This document shows positions 1 to 6,790 of a DNA stretch of 64,000 nucleotides, piece after piece. The stretch's first letter is position 1, and every line of letters begins with the position of its first letter. The notes under the pieces are model-generated. The model was not told where the DNA came from and searched no databases. It worked only from the letters and a program-made list of their open reading frames with translations. The position numbers and the translations under genes are program-made. The stretch spans positions 1 through 64,000 of the forward strand of contig NZ_JACIDA010000003.1 in the NCBI RefSeq assembly GCF_014196125.1, read 5' to 3'. The DNA is from Brevundimonas mediterranea. Lineage in GTDB: Bacteria; Pseudomonadota; Alphaproteobacteria; Caulobacterales; Caulobacteraceae.

Positions 1-215
1 GAACCTATTGAAACCAACCCAGGAAAGCAAGAAGTTTCTCAACTCTTTCTTCCCCTCAAAACCCCCGAAACCGAAGCTCCGAAGCCCTCAGGGCCAGCCC
101 GTTTCCGAGCGAGGCGGTCCTATACGGGCCACCCTTTTACCCCGCAACCAGATTCTGACAGATCAGTGAAGATTCTCGCGGAGTCGGACTCTGCGAACCC
201 GTCGCGGCGCCCTGT
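1..215. other. Intergenic or unassigned left edge
   Basis: No coding region or RNA gene that I can support. The stretch is pyrimidine-rich in its first 60 bases and lies downstream of the minus-strand CBS-domain gene. It may hold that gene's terminator or the end of something lying outside the window. Confidence 0.4.
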
Positions 216-644
216 TCAGCCAGCGGCTATATAGGTTCTGAGGCTTTCGGCCTCGCGGGCGTGATCGGCGATCTGGCATTTGACGACGTCGCCAATGGAG
301 ATGACGCCGACCAGTCGCCCCTCGCTCAACACCGGAAGATGGCGAATCCGTCGGTCGGTCATCCGGCCCATCAGGGCGGACATGGTCTCGCCCGGTTCGG
401 CGAAGATCACCTGGGCCGACATATAGTCGGAGACGGGACGGCCCAGGGCGTTGGGGCCATCGACCGCCAGGGCCTTCACCACATCCCTTTCGGAAAAGAC
501 GCCGGCGACGGATTCGCCGTCACGGACGACCAGGGCGCCGACGCGTTTGCGCTCCAGCTCCCCGCACGCCTGCGCCACCGTCAGGTCGGGCGCGATGGAG
601 AAGACGGCGTTTCCCTTGGTCTTGAGGATCTCGGCGACGAACAT
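216..644 (-). CDS. CBS-domain protein
   Basis: A 142-residue cytosolic protein made of two tandem CBS motifs (about residues 10-60 and 75-130). CBS pairs usually bind adenosyl nucleotides and act as energy or redox sensors, but the ligand cannot be read here. The second motif has the typical pattern ending in RHLPVL-x5-LVGVISIGDVV. The start was set at ATG 644 because GAAGGAG lies 6 bases upstream; an in-frame start 51 bases further up has no such site. Stand-alone proteins of this size are common in Alphaproteobacteria. The next gene upstream on the same strand, the rhomboid, ends 93 bases away, so co-transcription is possible. Confidence 0.85.
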   Translation of the reverse strand: MFVAEILKTKGNAVFSIAPDLTVAQACGELERKRVGALVVRDGESVAGVFSERDVVKALAVDGPNALGRPVSDYMSAQVIFAEPGETMSALMGRMTDRRIRHLPVLSEGRLVGVISIGDVVKCQIADHAREAESLRTYIAAG

Positions 645-737
645 CGCGGCTCCTTCTCTATGGTTAGGAGACGACCGCCGGGCCGGGATGGCCACAGGGC
701 CGCTCGATAACCATGATCGCGCAGCCGCGCCTCGGAA

Positions 738-1442
738 TCAAACCTCCGATTCGGGGCGGGCCGACGTCCCCACGGGCAAAGGCCCCTTGCCGAAGGCGCG
801 GCCCAAGGGGCCGATGACCAGCAATCCGGCGATGAAGCCGAAGGCGTGGGCCTCCCAGGCGATTCGCGCGCCCTCGGCCCCCGGCGCATAGCCGATCAGG
901 CCGGTGACCGCATTGACCGCCATCCAGGCGATGGAGGCCCCGATCACCCGTCGGTCGAACAGGCCGAGCACCCTGCCCCGGCCCCCCATCAGCCGGGTCG
1001 CCCCGCCGATCAGGCCGAACACGGCCCCGGACGCGCCCACCATGGCCTCGGTCGATCCCCAGTGGACCAGGCCGTAGCCCAGGGCCGCAACCACGCCGCA
1101 CCCTATATAGAAGAGCAGGAAGACGGTCGGCCCGATGCGGTCGCCGAACAGCCGGGCCACCGGCGCGCCAAAGGCCAGGGCGCCGACGGCGTTCATTAGG
1201 GCGTGGGTCCAGCTGCCGTGCAGCAGCATGGCGGTGAACAAGCCGCCCCACCGCCCGTTCTGCAGATCGATGGGTGCGAAGGCCATGGCTGCGCCCATGT
1301 CAGGCAGCTGGCGCTGGAAGAAAAACAGCACGGGCATCGACAGGGCGATCAGCACCACCGCGACCGGGGCGTTGAACAGTCGTTCGGACTTCGGCCCTTC
1401 TGAATTCGGGGGCGCTGCGAATCGGCCATCGGGGTCGGACAT
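738..1442 (-). CDS. Rhomboid-family intramembrane serine protease
   Basis: A 234-residue polytopic inner-membrane protein. Rhomboids cleave transmembrane helices of substrate proteins inside the bilayer. The catalytic dyad is visible: Ser138 in GASG, inside VGASGAVFGLIGG, and His199 in the AHAFGF helix. The oxyanion-side residues are in HGSWTHALMN (His75, His80, Asn84). About six hydrophobic segments follow a 25-residue polar N-terminus. The start has GGTGAGG directly upstream. It is divergent from hfaA with a 119-base gap. The natural substrate cannot be inferred. Confidence 0.9.
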   Translation of the reverse strand: MSDPDGRFAAPPNSEGPKSERLFNAPVAVVLIALSMPVLFFFQRQLPDMGAAMAFAPIDLQNGRWGGLFTAMLLHGSWTHALMNAVGALAFGAPVARLFGDRIGPTVFLLFYIGCGVVAALGYGLVHWGSTEAMVGASGAVFGLIGGATRLMGGRGRVLGLFDRRVIGASIAWMAVNAVTGLIGYAPGAEGARIAWEAHAFGFIAGLLVIGPLGRAFGKGPLPVGTSARPESEV

Positions 1443-1484
1443 GCCTCACCAATGCGCAACGATTTCTGCGATCTCAAGCGCTTC

Positions 1485-1498
1485 TTAATAACCTTAAC
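1485..1498 (+). promoter_or_regulatory. Two TTAA half-sites upstream of hfaA
   Basis: TTAA (1485-1488) and TTAAC (1494-1498) lie in the gap between the rhomboid gene and hfaA. The Caulobacter cell-cycle regulator CtrA recognises TTAA-N7-TTAA(C); here the gap is 5, not 7. This is at best a degenerate CtrA-like site. It is noted because holdfast genes are cell-cycle regulated in Caulobacter. Confidence 0.2.
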
Positions 1499-1561
1499 GC
1501 AGTTTGGGGTGCGGATCGTGGTTTCGGTCCGTCATCCGTTTGCGCGCCAGGAGTATTATCC

Positions 1562-2023
1562 ATGCCGGTCAAGAGGCTGATCGCCCCCCTGCCGACCGTG
1601 CTTGCGACCCTGTTCGTCGCCGCCGCCCCGTCGCTCGCCCCGTCTATCGCCATGGCCCAGACGACGGGTTCCGGCGGCGCCGCCCGCTTCCAGCAGGGCT
1701 ATGGCTCCGCGCGCAGCTTGACCAATACCGTCGCCACCGGTTCGACCCGAGACGCCAACGGCAATCGCCTGATCGTCAACGGAATTATCCAGTCCGGCGC
1801 CTCTTCCTACTCCAGCCAGTCCGGCGGCGTGGCCTCGGCCTATGCCGGGGCGGGCTCGTCTTCCGGCCGCGGCACGACCATCGGCGGCTCCACCGCCATC
1901 GGCAATCAGTTGAACGTCGTGGTCCAGGGCAGCCACAACACCGTCATCGTCAATTCGAAACAGACCAACAACGGCGACATCAACGCCGGCACGGCCCTGA
2001 ACGGAAACATCACCCTGCCATGA
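1562..2023 (+). CDS. hfaA: Holdfast anchoring protein HfaA
   Basis: A 153-residue secreted protein with a signal peptide (about residues 1-32, ending in AMA-QTT). The mature part is rich in Gly, Ser, Asn and Thr. It carries curlin-like strand repeats, for example the stretch GSHNTVIVNSKQTNNGDI near the C-terminus. In Caulobacter HfaA, HfaB and HfaD anchor the polysaccharide holdfast to the stalk or pole outer membrane, and HfaA behaves like an amyloid-type, curli-related protein. It is first in a tight operon: its stop overlaps the hfaB start as ATGA. The assignment rests on composition, length, signal peptide and the diagnostic gene order hfaA-hfaB-hfaD. Confidence 0.85.
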   Translation: MPVKRLIAPLPTVLATLFVAAAPSLAPSIAMAQTTGSGGAARFQQGYGSARSLTNTVATGSTRDANGNRLIVNGIIQSGASSYSSQSGGVASAYAGAGSSSGRGTTIGGSTAIGNQLNVVVQGSHNTVIVNSKQTNNGDINAGTALNGNITLP

Positions 2024-3036
2024 GCCGTCCTCCCCTCATTCGTACAGGCGCCGTCGTGACGGCTGCGGCCCTGCTGCTCGCCGGCTGCGTCAGCCCGGTG
2101 GCCGGGCCGTCGGGTCAGTATGCGACGCCGATCGGCAATGCGCCGGTCACAGCCAACCCCACCCCCTATTCGGCGGCGCTCTATTGCCTGGCCGACTACG
2201 CCCGTCGCTACAACCTGCCCTCGCCGCGCATGGCGGTGGGCCGGATAAGCGACTACACCGGCACGGTCTCCTCCGACGGCGGGCGCCAGATCACCGGCGG
2301 CGCCTCGCTGATGGCGAACTCGGCTTTGGCCAAGGCCGGCGCCCGGATCGTCGAACGCTACGACACCTCGGTGTCCGAGCTGGAGCTTCGCTACGCCAAC
2401 AACAAGCTGATCGGCGACAACACCCCCGGCGCCCAGGGACCGGAAGACACCCAGTACCGCCGCATCCTGGCCGGCCAGGTGCCCGGCTCGGACTTCTACA
2501 TCGTCGGCGGCGTCACCGAGGTGAACTACAACATCCGCTCGGGCGGCTTCGACGCCGCTGGAGGCCAGGTGGACAGCGACCGTCCCGGCTCGGGCATCGC
2601 GACCTACCGCACCTATGTGATGAACATCGCCATGGACCTGCGCCTGGTCCAGACCACCACCCTCGAGGTCGTGGACGTCGTCTCGTACCAGAAGCAGATC
2701 ATCGGCCGCGAGATTTCGGCCGGGGTGTTCGACTTCCTGAACGGCAATGTCTTCGACATCTCGGCCGGGTCCGGCGGGATGGAGCCGACCCAGCTGGCCG
2801 TCCGCGCCCTGGTCGAACGGGCCACGGTCGAGTTCATGGCCAATCTCTATGGGGCGCCCGGCCCCGAAATCTGCCTCAACGCCGCCAACGACCCGCTTGG
2901 CGATTCCGCTGTCGGCCCGACCGGCGGCTATTATCCGGCCTACCCCACCACGGAGACGAACAATGGCCAGACCCGCGCCGATCCGTCTCGCTGGCATGAT
3001 CGCCGCGACGGCGACGTTCGCCCTAGCCGCTACTGA
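2020..3036 (+). CDS. hfaB: Holdfast anchoring protein HfaB (CsgG-like lipoprotein)
   Basis: A 338-residue outer-membrane lipoprotein. The signal peptide ends in a lipobox, LLLAGC, with the acylated Cys near residue 22. The body matches the CsgG/HfaB family, which forms the secretion pore for curli-like subunits: a central region with SDFYIVGGVTEVNYNI followed by the TYRTYVMNIAMDLRLVQT strand region and a C-terminal VERATVEFMANLYG helix. It probably exports or stabilises HfaA and HfaD. The start overlaps the hfaA stop by four bases (ATGA). Its last 74 bases overlap the start of hfaD in another frame, so the three genes are translationally coupled. The tail after about residue 290 is polar and low in complexity. 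Confidence 0.88.
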   Translation: MSRPPLIRTGAVVTAAALLLAGCVSPVAGPSGQYATPIGNAPVTANPTPYSAALYCLADYARRYNLPSPRMAVGRISDYTGTVSSDGGRQITGGASLMANSALAKAGARIVERYDTSVSELELRYANNKLIGDNTPGAQGPEDTQYRRILAGQVPGSDFYIVGGVTEVNYNIRSGGFDAAGGQVDSDRPGSGIATYRTYVMNIAMDLRLVQTTTLEVVDVVSYQKQIIGREISAGVFDFLNGNVFDISAGSGGMEPTQLAVRALVERATVEFMANLYGAPGPEICLNAANDPLGDSAVGPTGGYYPAYPTTETNNGQTRADPSRWHDRRDGDVRPSRY

Positions 3037-4222
3037 GACGACGGCGCAGGAGACGCCGCTCTGCGATCCGCAGACCGGCTCGACCTGTTCCAGCACCCAG
3101 ACCCAGTCCGGCGACGTGACCGGGTCGGTGAACCTGAACGTCACGGTCGATCAACTCGAGGTGACCAATTCGGCCACGGGCAATTCGCTCGCGGGCGGGA
3201 TTGAGGATTCGTCCGGTTCGCTGGCGTCGCGCCAGACCATGACCGGCGCGACACGCGCTGACACGACCCTCGTCCTGAACGGCGAATCGGACGGCGTGAT
3301 CGGATCGACGACCCTGGCGCGCGGCGATTATCTGGGCGTCTCCACCGACGGGGCGTCCTTCGCCGTCGATGCGGCCCAGGTCGCGACCGGCGATGACGTC
3401 ACCGCCCGCACCGTCGTCCAGTCGCCGACCGGTCATATGCTGGCCGGCGGTTTCGTCGGCACGGCGGCCGTCGCCAACAGCGTCGCCCTGGGCGGTCCGT
3501 CCTCGTCGATCACCGGCGCAGCCGATCAGTCGGCCCAGACCACCGTCCTGGCCGAGACGGTCGCCGACGTGCAGTACATCCCCGCCCCCGCCGACTTCTC
3601 GTCCCAGGCCGTGGCCAACGCCGTCCAGGCCTCGACCACCGGCGCCTCTCACCAGGATCTGACGATCCGTCAGACCAACGCCGCCTCGACGATTGAGGCG
3701 CGCACCGACGTCTATGTCGACAACGCCTGGAACCTGGCCGCCCGCGCCAAGGCCGGCGCCAACCAGACCGTCCTGTCCAACGCCGGCGGCTCCCTGGTCG
3801 CCGCAACCGACCAGACCAACCGGGGCCGCATCCGCGCCGATTCGCGCGTCCAGACCAATCTCCAGGGCCAGACCACCGTCTCGGCCCGCGCCGTCGCCAA
3901 TGAAGTGATCGCCGGCAACAACGACATCTATCTGGAGCTGGACAACACCCAGCTGAACACAGGCGGGGTCGAGGCGACCGCGACCTCGGTCGGCGTCAGC
4001 GGCTACGACACCTATGTCGGCGCCGAGGCTGTCGGCAACAGCGTCACCGGTTCCGCCTGTTCCCAGTGCGGCGGCGAGGTCAACATCACCAACAACCAGA
4101 CCAACGACGGAAACGTCACCGCCACGACGAACGCCACCATCGGCTCCGGCCGCGCCGCCGTGGTCGGAACCACCGCCGTCGGCAACAGCGCGACCTTCTA
4201 TGTGAGCCGTCCGGGCGGGTGA
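2963..4222 (+). CDS. hfaD: Holdfast anchoring protein HfaD (surface adhesin)
   Basis: A 419-residue secreted protein with a signal peptide of about 29 residues (through ETTAQ). The remainder is a repetitive beta-rich chain with recurring N-x-A/S-x-x-G and QTNxG-type units such as NITNNQTNDGNVTATTN. This is the expected look of the HfaD adhesin that completes the holdfast anchor. ATG 2963 was chosen because GGAG lies 7 bases upstream (GGAGACGAACA); it starts inside the end of hfaB. A second ATG at 2996 would give a shorter signal peptide. Cysteines occur only near the N-terminus (two) and in one C-terminal CSQC pair. A 12-bp-stem inverted repeat follows downstream. Confidence 0.85.
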   Translation: MARPAPIRLAGMIAATATFALAATETTAQETPLCDPQTGSTCSSTQTQSGDVTGSVNLNVTVDQLEVTNSATGNSLAGGIEDSSGSLASRQTMTGATRADTTLVLNGESDGVIGSTTLARGDYLGVSTDGASFAVDAAQVATGDDVTARTVVQSPTGHMLAGGFVGTAAVANSVALGGPSSSITGAADQSAQTTVLAETVADVQYIPAPADFSSQAVANAVQASTTGASHQDLTIRQTNAASTIEARTDVYVDNAWNLAARAKAGANQTVLSNAGGSLVAATDQTNRGRIRADSRVQTNLQGQTTVSARAVANEVIAGNNDIYLELDNTQLNTGGVEATATSVGVSGYDTYVGAEAVGNSVTGSACSQCGGEVNITNNQTNDGNVTATTNATIGSGRAAVVGTTAVGNSATFYVSRPGG

Positions 4223-4281
4223 GGACTGAACGGCTGAGGGGCGGCTGACGAATAGACTCAAGCCGCTGCAAAAACTGCCCA

Positions 4282-4325
4282 AAGCGTCGGCTGCCGATCA
4301 CGAGGCGAACCGCCAGCCGACGCTT
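4282..4325. terminator. Inverted repeat between convergent genes
   Basis: Perfect 12-bp arms AAGCGTCGGCTG (4282-4293) and CAGCCGACGCTT (4314-4325) with a 20-base loop. It lies between the hfaD stop and the stop of the minus-strand hydrolase. There is no T-tract of note on either strand. Its position suggests a bidirectional terminator or mRNA-end structure. Confidence 0.5.
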
Positions 4326-4332
4326 GAAGAAG

Positions 4333-5163
4333 TCAGCTTCTGAGGAAATCCAGGATATCCGCAGAGAGTTGGCTCTTGTGAGTGTCGGTGACGCCATGCG
4401 GCGCCCCGGCGTAGATCTTGAGTTCGGCGTGGGGGACAAGCTTTTTGGCGGCTTGCGCAGCGGCGCCGATCGGCACGATCTGATCATCGTCCCCATGCAC
4501 GATGAGCGTGGGCCGATCAAACTTCTTCAGATCCTCGGTGAAGTCCGTCTCCGAGAAGGCCTTGATCGAGTCATAGGTATTCTTGTGCCCCCCGGTCATT
4601 CCCTGCAGCCAGAAGGCGTCGATCATCCCTTGGGACGCGGTCGCGCCGGGTCGGTTGAAGCCGAAGAACGGGCCCGAGGCGATGTCCTGGTACAGCTTCG
4701 ACCGATCCGTCAGGCTGCCCGCCCGGATATCGTCGAACACCGCGATGGGAAGGCCGCCCGGATTGGCCGGGGTCTGCAGCATGAGCGGCGTTACGGCCGA
4801 TATCAGACCAAGGCGAGCCACGCGGGATGTCCCGTGGCGGCCGACATAACGAGCGATCTCTCCGCCGCCGGTGGAGAAACCGAACAGCGACACATCACGC
4901 AGATCAAGCGCCTCGATCAGCTGCGCCAGATCGTCGGCATAGTGATCCATGTCGTTGCCGTCCCACGGCTGGCTGGAACGGCCGTGCCCTCGCCGGTCAT
5001 GCGTTATGACCCGGTAGCCTTCCGTGGCCAGAGCGAAGGCCTGGTTCTCCCAACTGTCGGAGTTAAGCGGCCAGCCGTGGCTGAGGATCACGACAGGACC
5101 GGTCTTCGGCCCCCAGTCCTTGTAATAGATCTCGACGTGATCGCGTGTGGTGATCGTTGTCAT
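4333..5163 (-). CDS. Alpha/beta hydrolase (arylesterase / non-haem chloroperoxidase type)
   Basis: A 276-residue cytosolic alpha/beta hydrolase with no signal peptide. It shows the oxyanion motif [10 protein letters not shown], the [11 protein letters not shown] segment, the nucleophile elbow GFSTGGGE, the acid HGDDDQIVP and the catalytic His in [10 protein letters not shown]. This set is typical of the bacterial arylesterase / cofactor-free haloperoxidase subfamily, whose members hydrolyse small esters and can form peracids. The start has AGGAG upstream. A 15-bp dyad (CGCCACC, one base, GGTGGCG, at 5177-5191) sits just upstream of the ribosome site. The gene follows a second hydrolase on the same strand, and the divergent OhrR-like regulator suggests a shared stress-response context. 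Confidence 0.88.
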   Translation of the reverse strand: MTTITTRDHVEIYYKDWGPKTGPVVILSHGWPLNSDSWENQAFALATEGYRVITHDRRGHGRSSQPWDGNDMDHYADDLAQLIEALDLRDVSLFGFSTGGGEIARYVGRHGTSRVARLGLISAVTPLMLQTPANPGGLPIAVFDDIRAGSLTDRSKLYQDIASGPFFGFNRPGATASQGMIDAFWLQGMTGGHKNTYDSIKAFSETDFTEDLKKFDRPTLIVHGDDDQIVPIGAAAQAAKKLVPHAELKIYAGAPHGVTDTHKSQLSADILDFLRS

Positions 5164-5236
5164 GGTCTTGCTCCTGCGCCACCAGGTGGCGTGAGTTGAG
5201 CCGGGACGTTCGCGTCCGGCGTGGAAGAAAATGGGA

Positions 5237-6016
5237 CTAGTGCGCAGTCGTCGGCGCGATCGCGGCGCCCTGCGCGGCCTGTTCGATGACGTCCGCCACG
5301 GCTTTCGGCTGGGTCAGGAAGACGACGTGGCTGCCGCGGACCTCGGTCGTCACCGCGCCGATACGGCGCGCGGTGCTGCGCAGCAGTTCGGGTGCGATGG
5401 CCCCGTCCTCGGTCGCGACGACATACCAGCTGGGCTTCACACGCCAGGCCGCGGTCGTGACCTTCGTTTCGAGAGCCCGCATCGCAATCGGCACCTGCGA
5501 GTCCCGCAGGAAGGCGGCGTCATCGCCAGCGTCGGCAGCGAACCCGGCGATGAAAGTGTCCGTCTTCAGATAGGCGAAGCCATCCGGTTGGACGTCGGGC
5601 TGGAAGTTCGGCGGAGGCGGGATTTCGGCGTACTGGTCGAGCGTCGACTGGCCGATTTCCGGAGCAAAGGCAGCGACGTAGACCAGACCGGCCACGCTTG
5701 CATCGGACCCCGCCTCCGTGATGACGGAGCCGCCATAGGAGTGGCCGACCAAAATCGAGGGGCCGTCCTGGCGGGCCAGCACCCGACGGGTCGCGGCGAC
5801 GTCGTCTTCAAAGGAGGTGAGCGGGTTTTGAACAATGCTGACGCGATAACCGCGCGAGGTCAGCTCGTCATAGACGCCGCGCCAGCCGGAGCCGTCGGCG
5901 AAGGCGCCGTGGACGAGAACGATATTGCGCACCGGCTCGACGGGCGCTGCAGAGGCCGGGGCGGCGCCGGTCGCCAAGGCGACGGCGGCGGTAACGGCGG
6001 AAATGGTCTTGATCAT
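5237..6016 (-). CDS. Secreted alpha/beta hydrolase
   Basis: A 259-residue protein with a cleavable signal peptide (about residues 1-23, ending ASA-APV), so probably periplasmic. The fold is clear from [13 protein letters not shown] (oxyanion region), the nucleophile elbow [10 protein letters not shown] and the C-terminal [10 protein letters not shown] that supplies the catalytic His. This is the broad EstC/hydroxynitrile-lyase-like group found next to many stress genes; the substrate is unknown. AGGGA lies 7 bases before the start. It is divergent from the MarR-type regulator, and the intervening 165 bases contain a strong dyad. It probably forms an operon with the next hydrolase (73-base gap). 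Confidence 0.85.
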   Translation of the reverse strand: MIKTISAVTAAVALATGAAPASAAPVEPVRNIVLVHGAFADGSGWRGVYDELTSRGYRVSIVQNPLTSFEDDVAATRRVLARQDGPSILVGHSYGGSVITEAGSDASVAGLVYVAAFAPEIGQSTLDQYAEIPPPPNFQPDVQPDGFAYLKTDTFIAGFAADAGDDAAFLRDSQVPIAMRALETKVTTAAWRVKPSWYVVATEDGAIAPELLRSTARRIGAVTTEVRGSHVVFLTQPKAVADVIEQAAQGAAIAPTTAH

Positions 6017-6053
6017 CGCGAAATCCCTTGTGTTGAGGCGTCACCGCCGTTTC

Positions 6054-6082
6054 GTTATTGCGATATTTGTTATCGCCATAAC
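6054..6082. promoter_or_regulatory. 29-bp dyad, candidate operator of the MarR/OhrR-like regulator
   Basis: Arms GTTATTGCGATA (6054-6065) and TATCGCCATAAC (6071-6082) match as an inverted repeat at 11 of 12 positions, with a 5-base spacer. It lies between the divergent hydrolase and regulator genes. MarR-family dimers bind dyads of this kind in exactly this position. Confidence 0.6.
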
Positions 6083-6121
6083 TTTCTGCCCGCAGCAGGT
6101 CAGCTTGTCCAGCAGAAATGT

Positions 6122-6142
6122 TTATCGCGCGATCTTTTATCG
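6122..6142. promoter_or_regulatory. Second candidate regulator site
   Basis: A perfect 10-bp palindrome ATCGCGCGAT (6124-6133) within two copies of TTATCG (6122-6127 and 6137-6142). The same hexamer occurs in the right arm of the larger dyad at 6070-6075. It lies about 40-60 bases before the regulator start, where it could serve autoregulation. Confidence 0.35.
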
Positions 6143-6181
6143 ACGACGGTGTAGGACTACATTCCGTTCAGGAGGTCCGCT

Positions 6182-6643
6182 GTGACAAAATCCCCTTCCC
6201 GCCCCCTGGAGAAACAACTCTGCTTCTCCGTCTACTCCGCCGCCTTGGCGATTGGCCGTACGTACAAGCCGCTGCTCGACGATCTGCAACTGACCTATCC
6301 GCAGTACCTCGTCCTCAGCGTTTTGTGGGAGAGCGGCCTCATGCCGATCGGAGCGATCGCCGATCACCTGTCTCTGGAGACCAGCACCCTGACGCCTCTT
6401 TTGAAGAGGCTTGAAGTCGGGGGCTTGGTGACCCGCACGCGCAATCCAGAGGATGAGCGCCAGGTCCTGATCGACCTGACGCCGGCTGGTCGTGACATGG
6501 AAGCCAGGTCGAGATGCCTCAACGAAAAGCTCCTCGAGAACTCCGCAATGACCGTTCGAGACATAGAGGCTCTCAACGACGCCGTGCGTCGGCTAACAGA
6601 GGCCTTAGGCCCAGGCCAATCCAAGTCGGACGACGGCCGCTGA
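6182..6643 (+). CDS. MarR-family regulator, OhrR-like
   Basis: A 153-residue winged-helix repressor. The N-terminus KQLCFSVYSAALAIGR closely follows OhrR, whose single Cys in this helix senses organic hydroperoxides. The wing region LTPLLKRLEVGGLVTRTRNPEDERQVLIDLT is the standard MarR DNA-binding part. The start is GTG 6182 with GGAGG six bases upstream. It is divergent from two alpha/beta hydrolases that it probably controls through the dyads in the gap. No ohr peroxidase gene is present nearby; the hydrolases seem to take that place. The sensing Cys is near residue 14. The OhrR label is from sequence pattern only. Confidence 0.85.
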   Translation: MTKSPSRPLEKQLCFSVYSAALAIGRTYKPLLDDLQLTYPQYLVLSVLWESGLMPIGAIADHLSLETSTLTPLLKRLEVGGLVTRTRNPEDERQVLIDLTPAGRDMEARSRCLNEKLLENSAMTVRDIEALNDAVRRLTEALGPGQSKSDDGR

Positions 6644-6790
6644 CCGGCTGGCTCCCGGCTTTTCCGCCCTCCCCAAAACGGGACGATAACCAAAGGGAAC
6701 GATAAAAGGTCGCCTTGCCCTCGTCGCAGCCCTCGCCTACTCCAGACATCGGCCGCTCCATCGGGGGTTGCGGCTTACGGGAGTAAACTC

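Noticed and set aside
581-1251. Overlapping minus-strand reading frames across the CBS and rhomboid genes
   Set aside because: They are rich in Arg/Pro/Gly with no ribosome site, the usual shadow pattern in GC-rich DNA.
1485-1498. A confident CtrA site upstream of hfaA
   Set aside because: The TTAA half-sites are spaced by 5 rather than 7 bases, so it is listed only as a weak site.
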